A DNA stretch of 8,311 nucleotides from Burkholderiales bacterium (GTDB lineage: Bacteria > Pseudomonadota > Gammaproteobacteria > Burkholderiales > Usitatibacteraceae), in contig JAICTR010000101.1 in NCBI GenBank assembly GCA_025936275.1, forward strand, positions 1-8,311. Direction: 5' to 3'. Of this stretch, positions 5,864 through 8,311 are shown piece after piece (position 1 is the stretch's first letter; every line of letters starts with the position of its first letter). The notes beneath the pieces are model-generated. The model searched no databases. It saw nothing but the letters and a program-made list of their open reading frames with translations, and was not told the origin of the DNA. Made by a program: the position numbers and the translations under genes.

Positions 5864-6607
5864 TTACAGCTGAAATGCCCGCCGCGCACAGGTGCGCAGG
5901 TTGGCGCCCAGCGGAAGGGTCTCGGCAAGCTTCGCGAAGTATTCCCACGCGCGCTTGGCGACGCTGCCCGTCACCTGGTCGCGCAGGCCCTCGGCCTCCT
6001 CGCGCGTGTAGGCGCGGATCTTCGCCGCATTTCCGCCGGCGGCGGCGAGCATGCGCAGCTGCAGCGCGGCGCTCTCCTCGAGGTAGCACGCCGCGACGGT
6101 GGCCGCGCGCACGTCCGGGTACGCGGTGGTGATGCCGTGGCCGCGCATCATCACGGCGTTCCCCTTGCCGAGGACGCCGGCGAGGAGCTCGCCCAGCTCG
6201 CGCGTGCGGATCAGGCCGATGCGCGAGTATTCGGGCACGCCCGCGGCGAAGATGCCGCCCTGGTTGTGCACCACGCGGTGCGGCTCTCCGATCTGCGTGA
6301 GGCACACGCAGGCGGGCGGATGCGCGTGCACGACGCCGCCCACGTCGGGGCGCGCCGCGTAGATGCGCGCGTGGATCCAGAACTCGCTGTTCGGCTCGCC
6401 CTCGCCCGCGACGATGCGCCCTTCGGTGTCGATCACCAGCAGCCCCTCGGCGGACGCGAGCCCGGGACTGCGGCGCGTCGAAAGCAGGAAGGTCGAGGTG
6501 CCCGGAATGCGCGCGCTGGCATGCCCGAAGGCGTTGGAGAGCCCGACGCGCTCGAGGATGCGGTTGGCGATGGCGACGTCCTGGCGCAACGAGGCTTCAT
6601 CGGGCAT
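5864..6607 (-). CDS. Class II aldolase/adducin family protein
   Basis: The 247-residue protein belongs to the metal-dependent aldolase/epimerase family that includes L-fuculose-phosphate aldolase and ribulose-5-phosphate 4-epimerase. The zinc-site residues are all present: H94 and H96 in VVHAHP, and H157 in MMRGHGI. The probable catalytic acid is E75 in PNSEFWIH. The early block NAFGHASARI (25-34) and LLSTRRSPG (41-49) match the substrate-binding side of the fold. Length is normal for the family (about 210-260). Members cleave phosphorylated aldols, epimerise pentose phosphates or decarboxylate aromatic or keto acids, so the substrate cannot be read from sequence. The gene begins 24 bp after the CoA-transferase gene on the same strand, which suggests joint catabolism of an organic acid rather than sugar-phosphate metabolism. 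The ATG at 6607 has AGGA nine bases upstream. A 12-bp palindrome (5850-5861) lies just past the stop. Confidence 0.92.
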   Translation of the reverse strand: MPDEASLRQDVAIANRILERVGLSNAFGHASARIPGTSTFLLSTRRSPGLASAEGLLVIDTEGRIVAGEGEPNSEFWIHARIYAARPDVGGVVHAHPPACVCLTQIGEPHRVVHNQGGIFAAGVPEYSRIGLIRTRELGELLAGVLGKGNAVMMRGHGITTAYPDVRAATVAACYLEESAALQLRMLAAAGGNAAKIRAYTREEAEGLRDQVTGSVAKRAWEYFAKLAETLPLGANLRTCARRAFQL

Positions 6608-6631
6608 GGCGGGCTTTCCTTTCGTCGAGTT

Positions 6632-7891
6632 TCATATCGCGCGCTCGGCGCGCAGTCGTTCGAGGTCGTCATCGCCGAGGCCGAGCACCGAGCGCAGCAC
6701 CGCCTCGGTATGCTCGCCGAGAAGCGGCGGGCCTTCCTCGTAGGTGATCGGTGTTTCCGAGAGCTTCATCGGGCTCGCCACCATGCGCACCTCGCCCGCG
6801 AGCGGGTGCGGCGCGCGCACTTCCATGCGCCGCTGCTTCACCTGCGGATCGTCGAACACCTGCGCGAGATCGTTGATCGGGCCGCACGGAACGCCCGCCG
6901 GCTCGAGGAGCGCGAGCCATTCGCGCGCCGGCCGCTCCGCGAGGCGCCCGGCGATGAGGCCGACCAGCAAGTCGCGATGGCGCACGCGCTCCGGATTGGT
7001 GGCGAAGCGCGCATCCTTCGCCCATTCCGGCGCGCCGATCACGCGGCAGAAGCTCGCGAACTGCGTGTCGTTGCCGACCGCGACGATGAGGAAAGCATCG
7101 GCGGCGCGGAACACGTGGTAGGGCACGATGTTCTGGTGCGCGTTGCCCATGCGCCTGGGCACCGCGCCCGAGACGAAGAAGCTCGAGCTCAGGTTGGCGA
7201 GCATCGCCACCTGCACGTCGAGGAGCGCCATGTCGATGCGTTGCCCGCGCCCGGTCTTCGCGCGCTCGAGGAGCGAGGCGAGGATCGCGCTCGTCGCATA
7301 CATGCCGGTCATGAGATCGGACACCGCGACCCCGACCTTCTGCGGCCCGCCGCCCGGCAGCTCGTCGCGCTCGCCGGTGACGCTCATCAGCCCGCCCAGT
7401 CCCTGGATCATGAAGTCGTAGCCGGGCCGGTCGCGGTACGGGCCGTCCTGGCCGAAGCCGGTGATCGAGCAGTACACGAGGCGCGGGTGCTCGCGCGAGA
7501 GCGTCTCGTAATCGAGCCCGTGGCGCGCGAGGTCGCCGACCTTGAAGTTCTCCACCAGCACGTCGCTGCGCAGCGCGAGCTCGCGCGCGATGGCGCGGCC
7601 CGAAGCGCTCGCGATGTCGAGCGTGACCGACTTCTTGCCGCGGTTGCAGGCGAGGTAGTACGCGGCGTCCGCGGTGGCGCGGCCGTCGCGATCGGCGAGG
7701 AACGGAGGACCCCAGCGGCGCGTGTCGTCGCCCTGTCCCGGGCGCTCGACCTTGATCACCTCGGCGCCGAGGTCCGCAAGGTTCTGCGTGGCCCACGGCC
7801 CCGCGAGCACGCGGGAAAGGTCGAGGACGCGGATGCCTTGCAGGATGCGGGACACGGAGCGTCGCGGCGCGCGCGGCGCGCGCGATTGCAT
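6632..7891 (-). CDS. CaiB/BaiF (family III) CoA-transferase
   Basis: The 419-residue protein is a family III CoA-transferase, moving CoA between a thioester donor and a carboxylic acid through an aspartyl-CoA intermediate. Family landmarks run in order: GIRVLDLSRVLAGPWATQNL (19-38), LGAEVIKVERPGQGDDTR (41-58), NRGKKSVTLD (83-92), the VLVENFKVG block (111-119), and RPGYDFMIQGLGG (155-167), where D159 is the expected catalytic aspartate. ATSAILASLLERAKTGRGQR (199-218) and the C-terminal LGEHTEAVL (391-399) complete the pattern. Length is typical (about 390-420). The overall pattern resembles formyl-CoA, succinyl-CoA:citramalate or succinyl-CoA:glutarate transferases, but the substrate is not assignable. 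The first 15 residues are a low-complexity RAPRAPRR extension, and GTG at 7855 is a possible later start. No clear Shine-Dalgarno precedes either start. A TATAAT box ends 12 bases before the ATG. Likely operon with the aldolase gene. Confidence 0.93.
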   Translation of the reverse strand: MQSRAPRAPRRSVSRILQGIRVLDLSRVLAGPWATQNLADLGAEVIKVERPGQGDDTRRWGPPFLADRDGRATADAAYYLACNRGKKSVTLDIASASGRAIARELALRSDVLVENFKVGDLARHGLDYETLSREHPRLVYCSITGFGQDGPYRDRPGYDFMIQGLGGLMSVTGERDELPGGGPQKVGVAVSDLMTGMYATSAILASLLERAKTGRGQRIDMALLDVQVAMLANLSSSFFVSGAVPRRMGNAHQNIVPYHVFRAADAFLIVAVGNDTQFASFCRVIGAPEWAKDARFATNPERVRHRDLLVGLIAGRLAERPAREWLALLEPAGVPCGPINDLAQVFDDPQVKQRRMEVRAPHPLAGEVRMVASPMKLSETPITYEEGPPLLGEHTEAVLRSVLGLGDDDLERLRAERAI

Positions 7892-7903
7892 GGGAAGCCG
7901 TCG

Positions 7904-7909
7904 ATTATA
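7904..7909 (-). promoter_or_regulatory. Consensus TATAAT -10 box for the CoA-transferase/aldolase operon
   Basis: A perfect TATAAT on the minus strand ends 12 bases before the ATG at 7891, so the mRNA leader would be only about five bases. The -35 position (7932-7927, GGCCGA) is poor, hinting at an activator. A dyad GGCCG-N11-CGGCC (7912-7932) overlaps this -35 and could be an operator, though GC-rich chance matches are common. Confidence 0.45.
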
Positions 7910-7943
7910 GAGGCCGCGCCGCGAAATCGGCCGCCCGATCCCT

Positions 7944-7949
7944 TAGAAT
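7944..7949 (+). promoter_or_regulatory. TAGAAT -10 box of the divergent DUF3391 gene
   Basis: TAGAAT (five of six consensus) ends eight bases before the ATG at 7958. Transcription would start at or next to the A of the ATG, and no ribosome binding site lies between, so a leaderless mRNA is expected. The -35 position (7921-7926, GCGAAA) is weak and abuts the -35 position of the opposite promoter. Confidence 0.5.
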
Positions 7950-7957
7950 GCTCGGCG

Positions 7958-8311
7958 ATGGCCCAGAAAGTCTTCGCCCATGAGCTCAAGGTCGGCATGT
8001 TCGTCGCCGACCTCGATCGTCCGTGGGTCGACACTCCCTTCCTGCTGCAGGGCTTCCTGATCGAGGACGACGAGCAGATCGCGGCATTGCGCGCGCACTG
8101 CGAGTACGTGATGGTCGATCGCGCGCGCTCCACCGGCGACGAGTACGAGGCGCCGGCGAGCGCTCCCGTCGCGAGCAACGTCGCGGGAGCCGTCCCGGCG
8201 CGCTCGGCCGCCGCCACGCGCGCGGCATCGCCGAGCGGCGAGAACGCCGTCTCCGAAGAAGAGGCGAAGCGCGACCCGGGGCCCGCCGCGCGCGCCGCCT
8301 CCGCGGAAGCC
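7958..8311 (+). CDS. DUF3391-containing protein, probable HD-GYP c-di-GMP phosphodiesterase, 3' end cut
   Basis: The ATG at 7958 opens a frame of 118 codons that continues off the right edge. Residues about 3-55 carry the DUF3391 pattern: a V-x-x-x-E-L-K-V-G-M-F-V-A-D-L-D-x-x-W start (VFAHELKVGMFVADLDRPW), then TPFLLQGFLIEDDEQIAALR and CEYVMVDRAR. This domain is found at the N-terminus of HD-GYP proteins, which hydrolyse cyclic di-GMP. A long Ala/Pro/Glu-rich linker starts at about residue 60 and still runs at the edge, so the HD-GYP domain itself is not seen and is inferred from the usual architecture. The gene diverges from the CoA-transferase gene across 66 bp. There is no Shine-Dalgarno before the ATG; see the adjacent -10 box for the likely leaderless start. 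Confidence 0.88.
   Translation, partial: MAQKVFAHELKVGMFVADLDRPWVDTPFLLQGFLIEDDEQIAALRAHCEYVMVDRARSTGDEYEAPASAPVASNVAGAVPARSAAATRAASPSGENAVSEEEAKRDPGPAARAASAEA

Noticed and set aside
7756..8217. 153-codon minus-strand ORF spanning the divergent promoter region
   Set aside because: Antisense to the DUF3391 gene and out of frame with the CoA-transferase; no domain features.

Overview
The window is GC-rich and densely coding. Its gene content points to a betaproteobacterium, perhaps Burkholderiales- or Rhodocyclales-like: a DUF3391-type protein with a TAGAAT box almost touching its ATG, an MCP with a C-terminal W-x-x-F tether, a GltD-like oxidoreductase with fused ferredoxin motifs, and a CaiB/BaiF CoA-transferase. 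This placement is inferred from gene families and base composition, not from a phylogenetic marker. I see no rRNA, tRNA, CRISPR array, insertion sequence or phage gene.

Seven genes lie on the minus strand and one on the plus strand. In minus-strand transcription order, from the right: a family III CoA-transferase (7891-6632) is followed after 24 bp by a class II aldolase/adducin enzyme (6607-5864), and the two look like a small catabolic operon. Next is a small unlisted membrane ORF of 41 codons (5767-5642), then a 615-residue FAD/[4Fe-4S] oxidoreductase related to the glutamate synthase small subunit (5540-3693). After a 285-bp gap comes a signalling group: a methyl-accepting chemotaxis protein (3407-1710), a cytidylate-kinase-like protein fused to a BON domain (1653-820), and an FHA-domain protein that runs off the left edge (744-1). 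The only plus-strand gene starts at 7958. It encodes the DUF3391 N-terminus of a probable HD-GYP cyclic-di-GMP phosphodiesterase and runs off the right edge.

The two outward-facing genes at the right share a 66-bp intergenic region. It holds one -10 box for each direction, both so close to the start codons that leaderless or near-leaderless mRNAs are likely. The right half is metabolic (CoA-thioester formation, aldol or decarboxylation chemistry, low-potential electron transfer). The left half is signalling (chemoreceptor, nucleotide-binding/BON protein, phosphothreonine-reading FHA protein).

The least explained items are the kinase-like/BON fusion between an MCP gene and an FHA gene, the orphan GltD/KorC-like oxidoreductase with no visible partner subunits, and the small membrane ORF. 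I found no clear new defence or mobile system. The very long plus-strand ORFs (up to 928 codons) are antisense shadows of real genes caused by GC-rich codon usage.
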